From assembly GCA_016928995.1 (NCBI GenBank), contig JAFGJS010000102.1, forward strand, positions 19,682 to 83,681: a stretch of 64,000 nucleotides of DNA, written 5' to 3'. Below are positions 29,401 to 36,333 of the stretch, piece by piece. The DNA comes from Candidatus Sumerlaeota bacterium (lineage in GTDB: Bacteria > Sumerlaeota > Sumerlaeia > JAFGJS01). Under the pieces are notes generated by a model. It did no database searches. It was not told the origin of the DNA and was given only the letters and a program-made list of their open reading frames with translations. Every line of letters begins with the position of its first letter. Positions within the stretch are counted from its first letter, which is position 1. The position numbers were made by a program, and so were the translations under genes.

Positions 29401-29970
29401 ATCGCAGTGGATCTTTTCACTGCGGATGATATCATCTGCAGCAATTGTGAAGTGACGACGCTCACGCAGATCACCGATAACCTCTGGAGCTTTGTGGTTC
29501 AGAACCTCGCCCCTGGTTTGGTGACGATCTATGTGCCCGGCGGCGCGGTCGTCTCCAACGGACAGCGCAGTTCTCCGAGCAACATTTTCACGTACACCTA
29601 TAATCCAGGCGCTGTCACCGTGACCTTGAGCAGTCCAGATGTGAGCAATGGCGGCAATTATGGCGGAGAATCGCCGGTGGACATGACCGCCACGTTCAAT
29701 CGCGATGTTACAGGCTTCACGATAGGAGACATCGTGGTGACGAATGCCGCCGTCCAGGGATTTACTGCGGTGTCGGCGCGGGTATATACCTTCCAGGTGA
29801 TTCCAATAGCGCAAGGCGGAGTGACCGTTCTCATTCCTGCTGGAGCGGCGACGGGAGTCGCGCCTCCGACCGATCCCAATGTGGCGTCGTTGGTTTATAG
29901 TTTTAACTTTACTGCTGCGCAAGCGCTGGAAAGCAGTTTGGGCGCACACAATTGGGACATGCTGGAGTGA
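20431..29970 (+). CDS. Giant exported repeat protein (DUF4114, DUF11, cadherin-like)
   Basis: A protein of about 3,179 aa. An extended signal peptide of about 70 residues ends in a hydrophobic core and a likely AHA cleavage site, then a WSDAANWTPAVVP motif common in surface proteins. Residues about 150-1580 are about eight tandem units of 181 residues, each with NNGLWRALLN and LEGGVIEG, most likely a parallel beta-helix. After these come a cadherin/Ig-like domain (about 1780-1890), Asp-rich thrombospondin-3-type calcium motifs (about 1928-1960), a DUF4114 motif (FDGGDRDFNDT, about 2360-2375), a DUF11-like domain (about 2390-2510), two cadherin-like domains (about 2537-2743), and a C-terminal Ig-like domain (about 3070-3170). 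There is no LPXTG, PEP-CTERM, T9SS tail or autotransporter barrel, so anchoring is unclear. The start at 20431 follows GAGGGGTG; 20326 is an in-frame alternative. It is likely an adhesin or S-layer-like protein. Confidence 0.85.
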   Translation: MNTDFRNADSVAHLQRGIEVQKKKITNVPSARTWIALMTGLGERRRGAVRLLPALAALALFAALQAHAAPQTYDWNSGAGVWSDAANWTPAVVPQDNATTKSNVLIDNGESTASVATVGLNVTITTATVDFGDALAVTTGPLTIVSLFTNNGQTTVGGSLTSSVLIMGSGSDLTGSGSVVLSGGLLELTSGSFTHGASHTIQGSGALVNETGDIDNLGTVTANVPGGNILLNTDIISTNSGILGAENEGILYIDDTFLANSAGLIQALTSGTVSLQNQVTIDGGAMSTVGGGSLIDIAGTLNFLPNVSFSGQMISEISSSARLYNVFTNNGLWRALLNSIIYIDTDVSLNGVGEIHLEGGVIEGFGGGSDDILTVGANQTISGSGAFMNQTANFNNLGLVTANTSGGNILVDDDTYSTNSGIMRAENSGILYIDDSYITNTSGTIQALTSGTVIVVSQTTLIEGLLNTIGGGSSIYINGTGNLFEENALSGLMISDAASFVRLVDSFTNNGLWRALLNSMIVIDETVSLDGNGEIQLEGGVIEGFAGSVATDILIVGANQTISGFGAFMNQTANFNNLGVVTADASGSNILLDVDTYSTNSGIMRAENSGILYIDDSYITNTSGTIQALTSGTVNIVSQTALIEGLLNTVGGGSSIHINSTGNLFRANTLGSGLLISDPSSFVRLVDSFTNNGLWRALLNSSIFIDELVSLDGNGEIHLEGGVIEGFSGSVDPDILIVGANQTISGFGTFMNETAHFDNRGVITADTSGWNIFVDADAASTNTGTIGAENSGILYFEDTTLENTGGVIQALTSGTTILTINMLIGGGDFYSDGAGSSIHIAGGNNTLANNTLDGLMISDAGSSVTVVNAFDNIGLWRVLSNASWYIYNSLALNGAGEIRLEGGVIEGSAAAIGPNILTVAIGQAITGAGAFMNQTARFVNYGTVTADVPTSDMLVEADGPSVNNGRIGAENSGILYLNNFTLDNAGGDIQASTSGTVTIVDDMIITGGDFIATDAGSSIHITGAGNFLTSNTLMGLMISDSPSTVSVANTFTNNGLWRALLNASIGVYNVLSLDGVGEVHLEGGVIEGSAAAVGPNILIVGANQNITGSGAFMNQTASFVNLGTVVANTSGGNILVDADAPSFNTGLMGAQNDSTLYLDDLTLDNTGGDIQASTSGVVELLDNVIITGGDFIATDTGSSINIAGIGNFLANNTLTGDMISDSASAVHVVNAFTNNGLWRALINSSIGVYNSLSLDGTGEVRLEGGALEGSAAAIGPNILTIGADQSITGEGAFMNQTASFINFGSVIADAAGGNIVVDADALSTNTGSMGAQNESVMYIRDTAIENAGGVISALTSGVVVLEDDFIIANGEFSADATGYFEITGVFSALSEVLVNAPVEQQAGSDVQLTTGITSNELWRMNGGRLAISGSVLWDGSAAIEMHAGALIDGDAATLTPDILTIPAGKEIYGAGDLMGATAGMVNNGLIRANDSAGPLYLNPDAAAGFTNTGTLQADSTGELILDNGAAGFTNFNAGTGTLTGGIYNVYGRMEFTGLNLEVNQSEILIDGAGATFENSSGVRVTNLFQENGANGSFTLDNSAVMHTNMPLINNGAFTIGDGALFQANDTYNQAASTTTLNNGSLDVFNGATVNGGLFIGAGTVIGDLTSSGGLLNPGNTTGTLTVTGDFISEAGGTVAFHLGGYTAGTEFNQMSVGGAITLNGGTVTVDCFNGFTPALHDDFLLIAGPQPTGIFDNLIVTGGPIGVPVHLYCTPSGVHLGFMDIYAVDDTISTPVLEDELLTIIETDYLGNDISTSPPLVLVSVDGRTNYGAELTLGAGNVLTYDPRNPALIQILNDGDSIVDTFTYTITDNTGTTETATVSITVLGVDERALTDAANNLTFPLDEPLAVDFIGEGVDSAQTIGMFFLDIDTNGDGVPNFMQSSDTDDMDGDGQLNGVDADDDNDGIPDVDDRAGYNVPAGPAAGWAPESYDTTPADAFTSGFEAAMNGLHPGDFWQFVPNNIVDYTDINSNTFTGVFAHPGAYLYVDQLDATGAMYSDGIPDILQAPNDVLPPMALDQGFITTELDGVTTAPGLLGRFGVNAWTGSTVFYHMEDDNDAALSTEWSALSPYAGAYTDSSTATEGWPDYLLYGTTVEGAGAIPWPLQNDDPNGERYWRYRLTESAIPGAQREMVFFTTVYWNSGGNDVNTYYTKARFNPDAAANATVNAATTGDNYGGTGFPDWFPDFADSFEHDMMTSVIYTLGWTDVTDPDPFNGGLPTQAVAPATQAEINALENYTQDWRVQQNVAVADWLTALPLDGNATLLSRYGIDLAATTDNVVLRASHGRQPHAMAYVPAGEVGAVIAFEEEFDGGDRDFNDTAILLRRLQPFLDALKSVSFVNDADGDGYADSGDVLQYDIVLTNYGGSVLTPTTLTDVLDVNLTLVGGSLTIASSVPAPYTVLSGNGAGNPSVIIEWPTVPRLSVTTVTFTATVDAPLTPPTGSIVISNQGFFTGGEPDPVPTDNPLTLAVDDPTTIQADAEPDVNPEFYTTDEDTPFSDPVGVLANDSDYPYTTATLSVVAYDATSANGAAVTITAGGSLTYDPTVSASLQTMPEGAVTVDTFNYTVSDNNGNTAVGLVTVTVDGVNDWPTDITIDNDNIPETSPIGTLVGNFSTADVDLGDSHVYSLVPGDGDRDNAAFVTSGTQLITNTTFDYPTQFLYRIRVRTTDLLGLWYEEEMIIWITQDYTPPYDNSLNHTYSVTEDTFTWLDITTIATQQFDTLGDDQLIEIPLGMDFTFFGQTYTTAYISGNGTLFFGGVGPASWINGANPQGTHPEQNDGLIYQNYNGPMIAAAWDDWDVSDYGSYFEGNIYTTLTTFEGRQVFVIQYEGVLRVDGTNADSFQIMLFADRGDIRINYRDMDSTHRNGMAIGIEGDSATYVQYTFEEAPGPGPTTPDDISLLFRLNARSRLYSYDVADGGETDMTTLTMFIQFDIAVDLFTADDIICSNCEVTTLTQITDNLWSFVVQNLAPGLVTIYVPGGAVVSNGQRSSPSNIFTYTYNPGAVTVTLSSPDVSNGGNYGGESPVDMTATFNRDVTGFTIGDIVVTNAAVQGFTAVSARVYTFQVIPIAQGGVTVLIPAGAATGVAPPTDPNVASLVYSFNFTAAQALESSLGAHNWDMLE
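20877..25170 (+). repeat. Tandem coding repeats, about eight units of about 543 bp
   Basis: The landmark encoding NNGLWRALLN recurs at about 21415, 21955, 22501, 23044, 23587 and 24130, with a degenerate copy near 24673 and a divergent leading unit from about 20877. Spacing is 540-546 bp. The units starting at 21415 and 21955 share nearly identical DNA over the STNSGIMRAENSGILYIDDSYITN block (near 21690 and 22230), indicating a recent duplication. The outer units are more diverged. Confidence 0.9.
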
Positions 29971-29995
29971 AGCAAGGGAGTTTTGGGGAAGAAAC

Positions 29996-30139
29996 ATGAT
30001 TCGCTCAAGTGATGAGGCGAGAGCGACGATGAACATATCAACCGGAATGGGCGTCAGCTCTGACGCTGAGGATGATGTTTGTGACAAATCCAGATATGCC
30101 CGGAGGGGTGACAGAAGAGAAGAAAGGCGGAGAAAGTAA
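29996..30139 (+). CDS. Small basic protein (47 aa), unknown
   Basis: A short reading frame begins 25 nt after the giant gene with GGGGAAG as ribosome site, and its TAA overlaps the next ATG (TAATG), a hallmark of translational coupling. The product has an acidic/Ser N-terminal half with one Cys and ends in an Arg-rich tail (YARRGDRREERRRK) like the RRxxxDRR patterns seen at the ends of several small bacterial proteins. I cannot assign a function. The overlap with a second small gene is the main argument that it is real. Confidence 0.5.
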   Translation: MIRSSDEARATMNISTGMGVSSDAEDDVCDKSRYARRGDRREERRRK

Positions 30140-30336
30140 TGGCGACGGTCAACAATCCAGAGGGTTGCGTGCGTGTAGTGTGTGAAATGCGCGATTGTAT
30201 TTTTTTTAATGAGTATCCTCAGAGCAACACCATTGTTTTGTGTGATCATCCAGAGAAGAAACACCACATGGGTCAAATGCCCTGCCCACTGTATAGAATG
30301 GACTGGAATAAAAAAGCTGATATGTTCGATTATTAA
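30139..30336 (+). CDS. Small cysteine-rich protein (65 aa), possible zinc-binding
   Basis: It has five Cys (residues 10, 15, 20, 35, 49) and a His cluster: C15-x4-C20, then C35DHP, HH and C49. The spacing could hold a zinc ion or an Fe-S cluster. It matches no named family that I can state with confidence. The ATG overlaps the upstream stop and a strong hairpin follows within 20 nt, so the pair forms a tiny unit, possibly co-transcribed with the giant surface-protein gene. Confidence 0.65.
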   Translation: MATVNNPEGCVRVVCEMRDCIFFNEYPQSNTIVLCDHPEKKHHMGQMPCPLYRMDWNKKADMFDY

Positions 30337-30351
30337 CGGGGGAACAAATAT

Positions 30352-30385
30352 GGCCGCGCCGGACGTGATGTCCGGCGCGGCCTTT
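30352..30385 (+). terminator. Strong hairpin terminator after the small-gene pair
   Basis: A perfect 13-bp G/C-rich stem (30352-30364 with 30370-30382) and a 5-nt loop are followed by only TTT. It probably terminates the giant-gene/small-gene unit. Confidence 0.75.
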
Positions 30386-30689
30386 AACATCATAACCAGT
30401 CAGCAGTTCCCGCCTGGCAAACCTTGATTCGTTTTATTGAAAGATGCAGTCTGGCAAGATTCTCTCTTGCGAAATAAGTTGCCAATTCAAGACGCCCAGC
30501 CAATGACGTTCATGCCTTTTCACTTTTTTTATCAGGGATTTTGCCGGATGAGAGGCTCTGGGCGAACTGTCGCATTTTGCCCTAGACAAAGCGGCTCCAG
30601 GCGCCTTGAATGCTCACACTCGGCTGGATGACGCGAGGAGCGATTCGCGTCGCTGAAGGTGAAGGCTATTTGATGACAAGGATAATGTG
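30386..30689. other. Intergenic region before the PLP enzyme gene
   Basis: About 300 nt without a convincing gene. A small hairpin (GACGCGA 30630-30636 with TCGCGTC 30645-30651) holds a GAGGAGCG sequence that recalls the SAH riboswitch core, but the remainder of that motif is missing. No clear promoter was found. Confidence 0.4.
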
Positions 30690-31883
30690 ATGACAAAGGA
30701 ACACCGAAAAATGACGCCTCCTGATCCATTGACTCCTTACGGCAACCGTCCGATGGTCACGCCGATTGTCAACGCCGTGAATTACGAATACCTTTCCTTC
30801 GAGGTGTTGCGGCAAATCACGGATGGCGAGATCGACGGCTATACCTATCACCGCGACGACAATCCAACAGTGCGCGAGGTTGAGCGGAAAATCGCAGCCC
30901 TGGAAGGCGCCGAGGACTGCATCGTCTGCACCACCGGCATGGCTGCGTGCACGATGATTTATCTGACCTATTTGCGCTGCGGGGATCAACTGATCATCTT
31001 CCACGACACCTATGGGGCGAACTACAAGGTCTCGCTGATCCTGGAACGGTTGGGCGTGGATGTCCTTTGGCTCGATGCGAACGAGGCGGACCGGATCGGC
31101 GAGCATCTTAAGCCGAACACGCGGATGATCCTGCTCGAAACGCCCAGCAATCCGCTCTGCAAGGTCATCGACATTGAAGCCGTCTGCAAGGCGGCGAAAA
31201 CCGTCGGCGCTATAACCGTGGTGGACAACACCTTCGCGACGCCCTATCATCAGCTTCCGCTCAAATTGGGCGCCGATCTTGTCGTGCACAGCGCCACGAA
31301 GGCGCTGGGCGGTCATAATGATTTGATGGCCGGGGCCATCGCGGCTTCGCGGGAGCGATATAATGAGTTATGGTTCACCCGTCAGGCGATCGGCACGACT
31401 CTGGACGCTTATTCCGCCTTTTTGCTCGATCGCGGATTGAAGACCTTTGAACTGCGCGCCCAGGCGATGGATCGCGGCGCGCGGGCCGTGGCGGAATTTC
31501 TGGATAAACACCCCAAGGTCTCCCGGTTGATGTATCCCGGACTGCCCTCCCATCCCAGCCACGAGGTGGCCGCTCGTCAGATGCATCGTGGCTTCGGCGG
31601 CATGATGGCTTTCGATGTGGGCGTGGAAGAGGAAGACGCGAAGCGGTTCATCATGGCGCTGAAGACGATTTATCATGCTGTCAGCCTCGGCGCCACCGAG
31701 ACGCTGATCTGCATCCCGAACTTGACCACAATGCTCTATCTTCCGCCGGAACGGCGCACGATTTTTGGCGTGCGGAAAAACACTGTCCGGCTCGCGCTGG
31801 GCATTGAGCCGCCTGAAACCCTGGTGGCCGACCTCAAACAAGCGCTGGCTTGCGTCGCGGAACGAGTCGCGACGAAAAGCTGA
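30690..31883 (+). CDS. Cys/Met-metabolism PLP-dependent enzyme
   Basis: A fold-type I PLP enzyme of the cystathionine gamma-synthase / gamma-lyase / methionine gamma-lyase family (397 aa, typical length). The Schiff-base lysine is Lys204 in HSATKALGGHND, with VVDNTF (Asp179) and YHRDDNPT before the cofactor region. A C-terminal SLGATETLI motif is family-wide. The sequence alone does not settle whether it makes cystathionine, cleaves it, or uses O-acylhomoserine with sulfide. ATG 30690 follows AAGGA by 7 nt; ATG 30711 also has AAGGA and is possible. It stands alone between two hairpins. Confidence 0.9.
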   Translation: MTKEHRKMTPPDPLTPYGNRPMVTPIVNAVNYEYLSFEVLRQITDGEIDGYTYHRDDNPTVREVERKIAALEGAEDCIVCTTGMAACTMIYLTYLRCGDQLIIFHDTYGANYKVSLILERLGVDVLWLDANEADRIGEHLKPNTRMILLETPSNPLCKVIDIEAVCKAAKTVGAITVVDNTFATPYHQLPLKLGADLVVHSATKALGGHNDLMAGAIAASRERYNELWFTRQAIGTTLDAYSAFLLDRGLKTFELRAQAMDRGARAVAEFLDKHPKVSRLMYPGLPSHPSHEVAARQMHRGFGGMMAFDVGVEEEDAKRFIMALKTIYHAVSLGATETLICIPNLTTMLYLPPERRTIFGVRKNTVRLALGIEPPETLVADLKQALACVAERVATKS

Positions 31884-31919
31884 TCATCGCGGCGCAACTC
31901 GTGATAGCGAATAATCGAT

Positions 31920-31950
31920 GCCCGGCTGATTTTAAATCAGCCGGGCTTCA
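31920..31950. terminator. Hairpin terminator after the PLP enzyme gene
   Basis: GCCCGGCTGAT (31920-31930) pairs with its complement at 31936-31946 around TTTAA. Outside the stem the sequence is TTCAG, so the U-tract is poor although the stem is perfect. Confidence 0.65.
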
Positions 31951-32070
31951 GTAATGCATTGAATTCACAGCGCCGGTTCAGATAGACTGGATCCGGTTTG
32001 ACCGGCTGGGGAGTGGCGGAAGCCTCTTGCTTCGCTCTTGACGGTTGAAATGCCAAGGGAACTCAGCGCA

Positions 32071-33510
32071 ATGGCGGATAACGTAGCGACAACAACGCGG
32101 CGCGGGAAGAATGGCGAGAAGCGGCGGTATTTGATACCGGAAACGCGCGGATTGCGTTATGAGTTCGACACGACGATTCCGCTGTCGAAGCAAGCGGAGC
32201 GGTTGAGCGAACTCCGCGAGCGCGGATATAATCTTCTGGTCGTCAACGGACTGGAGGAAGGGTACACGATCTATCCCAGCGAGGTGATGCACGCGCAGGG
32301 ATTCCCGGCGATTCATCCCTTTCAACGGCGCCATCGGGATATGTTTCAGCAGGTGATCGAGATCGCCTCGCGATTGGATTTTCATATTTACCTGCGCGCC
32401 TCGTTGACCAAATTGCTGGCGCGAAACCGCTTCCGCGCGCATCCTGTCATTTCGAAACAGCCCAGTTGGAGCGTGTGCGATCATGCGGGGCGGCGAATGT
32501 TCGCCGCGCAGCATCCGCAGCTGAATTTTTTGTGTCCGGCGAATCCCGAGGTGCGCCGGCATCTGGGCGCCGTGTTGAGCGAGATGATCGTGGGGCAGCC
32601 CGTTTCGGGGGTCATGCTGGCCGACGTGGGATTCCCCTTGCGTTCGGCTTATCCGGACACCGCGGCGTGTTTTTGCGAGTCGTGCAAGCGGCAGGTGGAT
32701 CAGGAACTGGCGATCAATCTGGCGGAGATCGAATTGGACCCGGCGGATGCGGCTTATCAGCGTTGGACGGAATGGCGCACGGAGCGAGTGGGAGCGTTCG
32801 TCGCCAGTCTGCGTTCGCGCATCCAGAGCGTGCGGCCGGATTTGATCATCGGTTTGCAATTTTACGGCGGCCTGGGTCCGGACAGCAAGCATCCCGGCAC
32901 GTTGCTGGCAGTGCGGGAGTGGCTTGAAGAAGGGCTGCTGGATCTTGCCGCGCCGGTGTATATGCCGCGCATCGCGGACGACTTCTGGCTCGACATGCCG
33001 AATGATGTGGAACGGCTGCCTGCAAACACTCTGATCCTTCCGACATTGCGCGATCTGCCCATGGAAAATGCGCGCGAGATGATCCAGTTGATCAAGGAAT
33101 TGCCGCTCTGCGGATTTCTGCTGGATCCCGGCATGCCGCTGACGGAGGAAGTGAAGGAGCAATTGCGCTCCATGGGCGTGATCGGCCAGGCTCGCGCGGT
33201 TGAATTTGAACTGGACAAGGCGTTGATCGACATTTTGTACGCGGCGATGCAGCTGTTGCCGCGTGACCATAGTTTATATCTGCTGCTCAAGGATATGTCG
33301 CGATTGTTGAATGAGAATTTCCAGGAAGGCGGCAGCCGCGCAGCGTTGAATAACTTGATCTCAAACTTTGCGGGACTGGAAGAGCGGCTGGAAAACGGAC
33401 AGCTGCAATTGCCCATCGATTTGACGCCGGTGGCCAGACATCTGAACCTTGCGCGCCGGATCGTGGAGATGCTGACTTCCGGACGTTCCAACTGCGAGGC
33501 GAACTTCTGA
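32071..33510 (+). CDS. Glycosidase-like TIM-barrel protein (GHL10/YngK type)
   Basis: A 479-aa protein similar in layout to the glycosyl-hydrolase-like 10 family: a strand-helix series with GYNLLVVNGLEEGYTIYPSEV near the start, CPANPEVRRHL in the middle, and MLADVGFP where a barrel strand with an acidic residue is expected. A CFCESCKRQV segment follows (CxC-x2-C), reminiscent of beta-galactosidase-type barrel proteins. No signal peptide is present, so it acts in the cytoplasm if it acts on sugars. ATG 32071 has AAGGGA upstream; ATG 32050 is in frame. Its TGA overlaps the ATG of the next gene by one base, so the two are co-translated. Confidence 0.6.
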   Translation: MADNVATTTRRGKNGEKRRYLIPETRGLRYEFDTTIPLSKQAERLSELRERGYNLLVVNGLEEGYTIYPSEVMHAQGFPAIHPFQRRHRDMFQQVIEIASRLDFHIYLRASLTKLLARNRFRAHPVISKQPSWSVCDHAGRRMFAAQHPQLNFLCPANPEVRRHLGAVLSEMIVGQPVSGVMLADVGFPLRSAYPDTAACFCESCKRQVDQELAINLAEIELDPADAAYQRWTEWRTERVGAFVASLRSRIQSVRPDLIIGLQFYGGLGPDSKHPGTLLAVREWLEEGLLDLAAPVYMPRIADDFWLDMPNDVERLPANTLILPTLRDLPMENAREMIQLIKELPLCGFLLDPGMPLTEEVKEQLRSMGVIGQARAVEFELDKALIDILYAAMQLLPRDHSLYLLLKDMSRLLNENFQEGGSRAALNNLISNFAGLEERLENGQLQLPIDLTPVARHLNLARRIVEMLTSGRSNCEANF

Positions 33511-35840
33511 TGGCGGCGGGACTGGGAATTTGCCTGCGGCAATCGAAATTTCTTCGTTATGATCTGCCTGCGCTGTTGATCTATCTTGCGGTCGCTACGG
33601 CCCTATTCGCGCCGGCCTTGAATTTTGACCAGGTCCATCTGTTCGGCACGGACACCGTCACGCAGAAGTATCTTTTTTATCAAACTGGTTTTGATTATCT
33701 GCGCGCCACCGGGCGGTTGCCGTTCTGGAATCCATACGTCCATTGCGGCGTTCCTTTTTTGGGCTCGTTCGCATTGTGCCCGTTCTTTCCCACGACCTGG
33801 CTGATGGCCCTTGCGCCTTTCGCGCTGGGTTTCGCGCTGCATTATCTGCTGAGCAATTTTCTGGCCGGCGCGCTGGGCTATGCCGGGCTGGGCTTGATGG
33901 GGCGCCGCCGTTTCGCCGCGTTTGCCGGCGGATTACTATGGCAATTGAACTGCCATTTTTGCACACTGGTTTATCCCGGACATATCGGCAAGTATCCTGC
34001 CATCGCCTGCGCGCCGCTCGTGATCGGCGGCGTCGTGCATGCCTGCCGTACAAAGCATTGGCGTGGATTCATCCTGGCGGGCGTGGGGCTGGCGTTGCAG
34101 ATCTTCGCCAGCCACGTGCAGATCGCGTATTATATTATCGGGCTGTGCATTGCGTATGCGGTGGCGCATGCACTGTGGGCCGCGCCCAGGCAGCCTCGCG
34201 AGTGGTTGCGGCGCATAGCCGGACTGGCGTTGATGCTGGGCGTCGGCGCGAGCCTTTCAGCGGTGTTTCTTTTCCCTGCGCTGGAAACGAGCGTACGTTC
34301 AGGCCGCGCGGGCGGCGTGGAATTCGAGGAAGCGACGAAGTCCAGCTATCCGCCGGACGAGTTGTGGGAGTTGATCCTGCCGCTTTACACCGGACACAAC
34401 GTGCATGCGCCGGGCGACGAAGAAGAGCCGCCGCGTTACTTCGGGCAGTGGGGTGAACGGCTGGTCAGCGATTATGTGGGTATGGGCGTGCTGCTGTTTG
34501 CGTTGCTGGGGTTGCTGCTGGAACGCCGGATGGAACGATGGTTTTGGCTGGCAGTGATCGGTACGACACTGTTGATGTGTGTGGGCAAATACCATCCACT
34601 TTACCACATCCTATATGATTGGATCCCGGGTTTGGATCACTTCCGCTCACCGGCCACGATCATGTTTCTCATTCCGCTTGCGCTGGCCGGGCTGGTTTCA
34701 ATGGGCGTCGAACGATTGCTCGATGCTGGCGATCTATCGGGCCGCCGTAAGATTTTTTGGATCATATCGGGAACGAGCATCTGGATTTTCCTGATATTGT
34801 TTCTGGCAGGTTATCTGCGTCTTTGCATATTGCCTGATGAAGCTATGCGCGAGTTTTATTTTTTTAATGCGATGGCACGCACGGGCATGGCCGGCCTGGC
34901 GTGCGGCGTGACGATGATCCTGATCGCCGTATTGTTTAGCGGAATGCGTGAGCGACTGATGGCTTTAGCATTGTTCGTGACCATCGCGGCGCTCGACCTC
35001 TGGAGCGTGGACCGCATCTTTGTGCGCACCGCGCCCTTGAAGGATCTGCAGGCGATGCCCGCGCGTTATGCGCCGTTGCGCGACGCCATGCGCATGCGCC
35101 TTCGTTCGGGGCCGCAGGATCGCGTGCTGATCGCCGGAGGCGAGTTGTCCAACTGGCTGATGATGAGCGGGATCCGTTCGCTGCATGGCTATCATCCCGT
35201 GGTCATGCAAAGATGCTCCCGTTTGCTTGACGCGGGCGGCGGCTCGTATGGTCCGCGCGCCTCGCGGCTGCTTAATCTGCGTTTTGTGGTGGGCGATCCG
35301 GGAACACCCGGTTTCGCGCAGGAATTCCGGCCGGTCGCCGGGATCAAGGGTCTATATGAACACCGCGAGCCTTTGCAATACGCCTGGTTTCCGGAGCGCT
35401 TAACGCCAGCGCAGGACGATGAGGATTGGTTGCGACAGACAGCGGCGCTGGACGATTGCTACGCCGCTGCGATCACCGCGCTTGAAACTAACGAAGCCGA
35501 ATTCGGCGCCGCGCAGGATTGCGCCGTTCGTCTGTTGAATTTTCAACCGGATGAAATTTCGCTCCGCGTCAAAGCGGACAAGCCGCGTCCGCTGGTTCTG
35601 TCGGAACTCTACATGCCTGGCTGGCAATGCCGGTTGGAAGACGGCGCGGCGCTTCCCATCGAATGCGCCGACTATGCCCTGCGCATGATCCGCGTTCCTG
35701 CCGGGATGCATCAACTCACCATGCAATACGCGCCGGACTCGTATCGCACTGGCGGATTCCTTTCGCTCGCCACGCTGGCCATGCTTTTCGCCGGTCTGCT
35801 AGCGTGTCGACGAAGCGGCAGTGTGCGTCAATCCGCATAA
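33510..35840 (+). CDS. YfhO-family multi-spanning membrane protein
   Basis: A 776-aa protein with about a dozen membrane segments in the first 500 residues and a final one near 755. The conserved YfhO opening is present: FGTDTVTQKY then GRLPFWNPYVHCGVPFL, in the first extracytoplasmic loop, as in GT-C-type glycosyltransferases. The region of about 500-740 is a soluble extracytoplasmic domain. YfhO members are implicated in glycosylation of teichoic acids or surface glycans; substrate here is unknown. Translational coupling to the GHL10-like gene hints at shared glycan work. The 3' end overlaps the convergent DUF1854 gene by 13 nt. Confidence 0.85.
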   Translation: MAAGLGICLRQSKFLRYDLPALLIYLAVATALFAPALNFDQVHLFGTDTVTQKYLFYQTGFDYLRATGRLPFWNPYVHCGVPFLGSFALCPFFPTTWLMALAPFALGFALHYLLSNFLAGALGYAGLGLMGRRRFAAFAGGLLWQLNCHFCTLVYPGHIGKYPAIACAPLVIGGVVHACRTKHWRGFILAGVGLALQIFASHVQIAYYIIGLCIAYAVAHALWAAPRQPREWLRRIAGLALMLGVGASLSAVFLFPALETSVRSGRAGGVEFEEATKSSYPPDELWELILPLYTGHNVHAPGDEEEPPRYFGQWGERLVSDYVGMGVLLFALLGLLLERRMERWFWLAVIGTTLLMCVGKYHPLYHILYDWIPGLDHFRSPATIMFLIPLALAGLVSMGVERLLDAGDLSGRRKIFWIISGTSIWIFLILFLAGYLRLCILPDEAMREFYFFNAMARTGMAGLACGVTMILIAVLFSGMRERLMALALFVTIAALDLWSVDRIFVRTAPLKDLQAMPARYAPLRDAMRMRLRSGPQDRVLIAGGELSNWLMMSGIRSLHGYHPVVMQRCSRLLDAGGGSYGPRASRLLNLRFVVGDPGTPGFAQEFRPVAGIKGLYEHREPLQYAWFPERLTPAQDDEDWLRQTAALDDCYAAAITALETNEAEFGAAQDCAVRLLNFQPDEISLRVKADKPRPLVLSELYMPGWQCRLEDGAALPIECADYALRMIRVPAGMHQLTMQYAPDSYRTGGFLSLATLAMLFAGLLACRRSGSVRQSA

Positions 35841-36292
35841 GCCCATAGGATCTTGCGGCTTTTTTCATCCATGGTTTCTGGCTCCGGGAAGCGCAGCACA
35901 AGGCCTTCGATCCCGCGAATGAGATACCCGCCCTGTTGCAACGGTCGCGGCCATTCGTCGTGCTTGGTTTGGAAAGTGATCGGGCCTTGGCGGGTGCGCA
36001 CCTTCCAGTTGCGGATTTCATACTCGTTGTCGATCTCGTCGATGGCTTCGATGTCCAGGATGAATCCGGCTTCCATCAGGGCCTGTTCGATCAACTGGCG
36101 CTCCTCAGGCTCCAGATCGTCCAGCTGATCAATCATCGCCACCTCGTGATCCTTCTCGTCGCAGAGCGAGATGAAGCGGTCTGGCGCCGACCAGGGAAAG
36201 GCGCGGCGCACCTTGACGGCGACGTCTTCATCGTCTTCGCGAATGAGCCAGAGCATCCCGTCGTTTTTTTGTTCGAGTTTCAATGGATTCAT
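35828..36292 (-). CDS. DUF1854 family protein
   Basis: A small soluble acidic protein of 154 aa. The order of motifs (VAVKVRRAFPWSAPDRFISLCDEKDHEVAMI, then LEPEERQLIEQAL, then a C-terminal YLIRGIEGLVL) matches DUF1854, a family often found next to an ABC exporter and, in some proteobacteria, to cyanophycin genes. No cyanophycin synthetase is in this window. The start ATG 36292 has GAAGGGA upstream; a GTG at 36310 is in frame. It follows the ABC transporter gene by 138 nt containing repeat D, so co-transcription is likely. Confidence 0.75.
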   Translation of the reverse strand: MNPLKLEQKNDGMLWLIREDDEDVAVKVRRAFPWSAPDRFISLCDEKDHEVAMIDQLDDLEPEERQLIEQALMEAGFILDIEAIDEIDNEYEIRNWKVRTRQGPITFQTKHDEWPRPLQQGGYLIRGIEGLVLRFPEPETMDEKSRKILWAYAD

Positions 36293-36333
36293 CTTTTTAT
36301 ATCCCTTCACGAGACTGTTAGCTTCGAAATACT

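Noticed and set aside
30630..30651. SAH-type riboswitch before the Cys/Met PLP enzyme
   Set aside because: GAGGAGCG is present in a small hairpin, but the following conserved core and pseudoknot partner cannot be found.
31978..33270. Minus-strand frame (430 codons) opposite the GHL10-like gene
   Set aside because: His/Gln/Arg-rich shadow; the opposite strand has a ribosome site and a translational overlap with the next gene.
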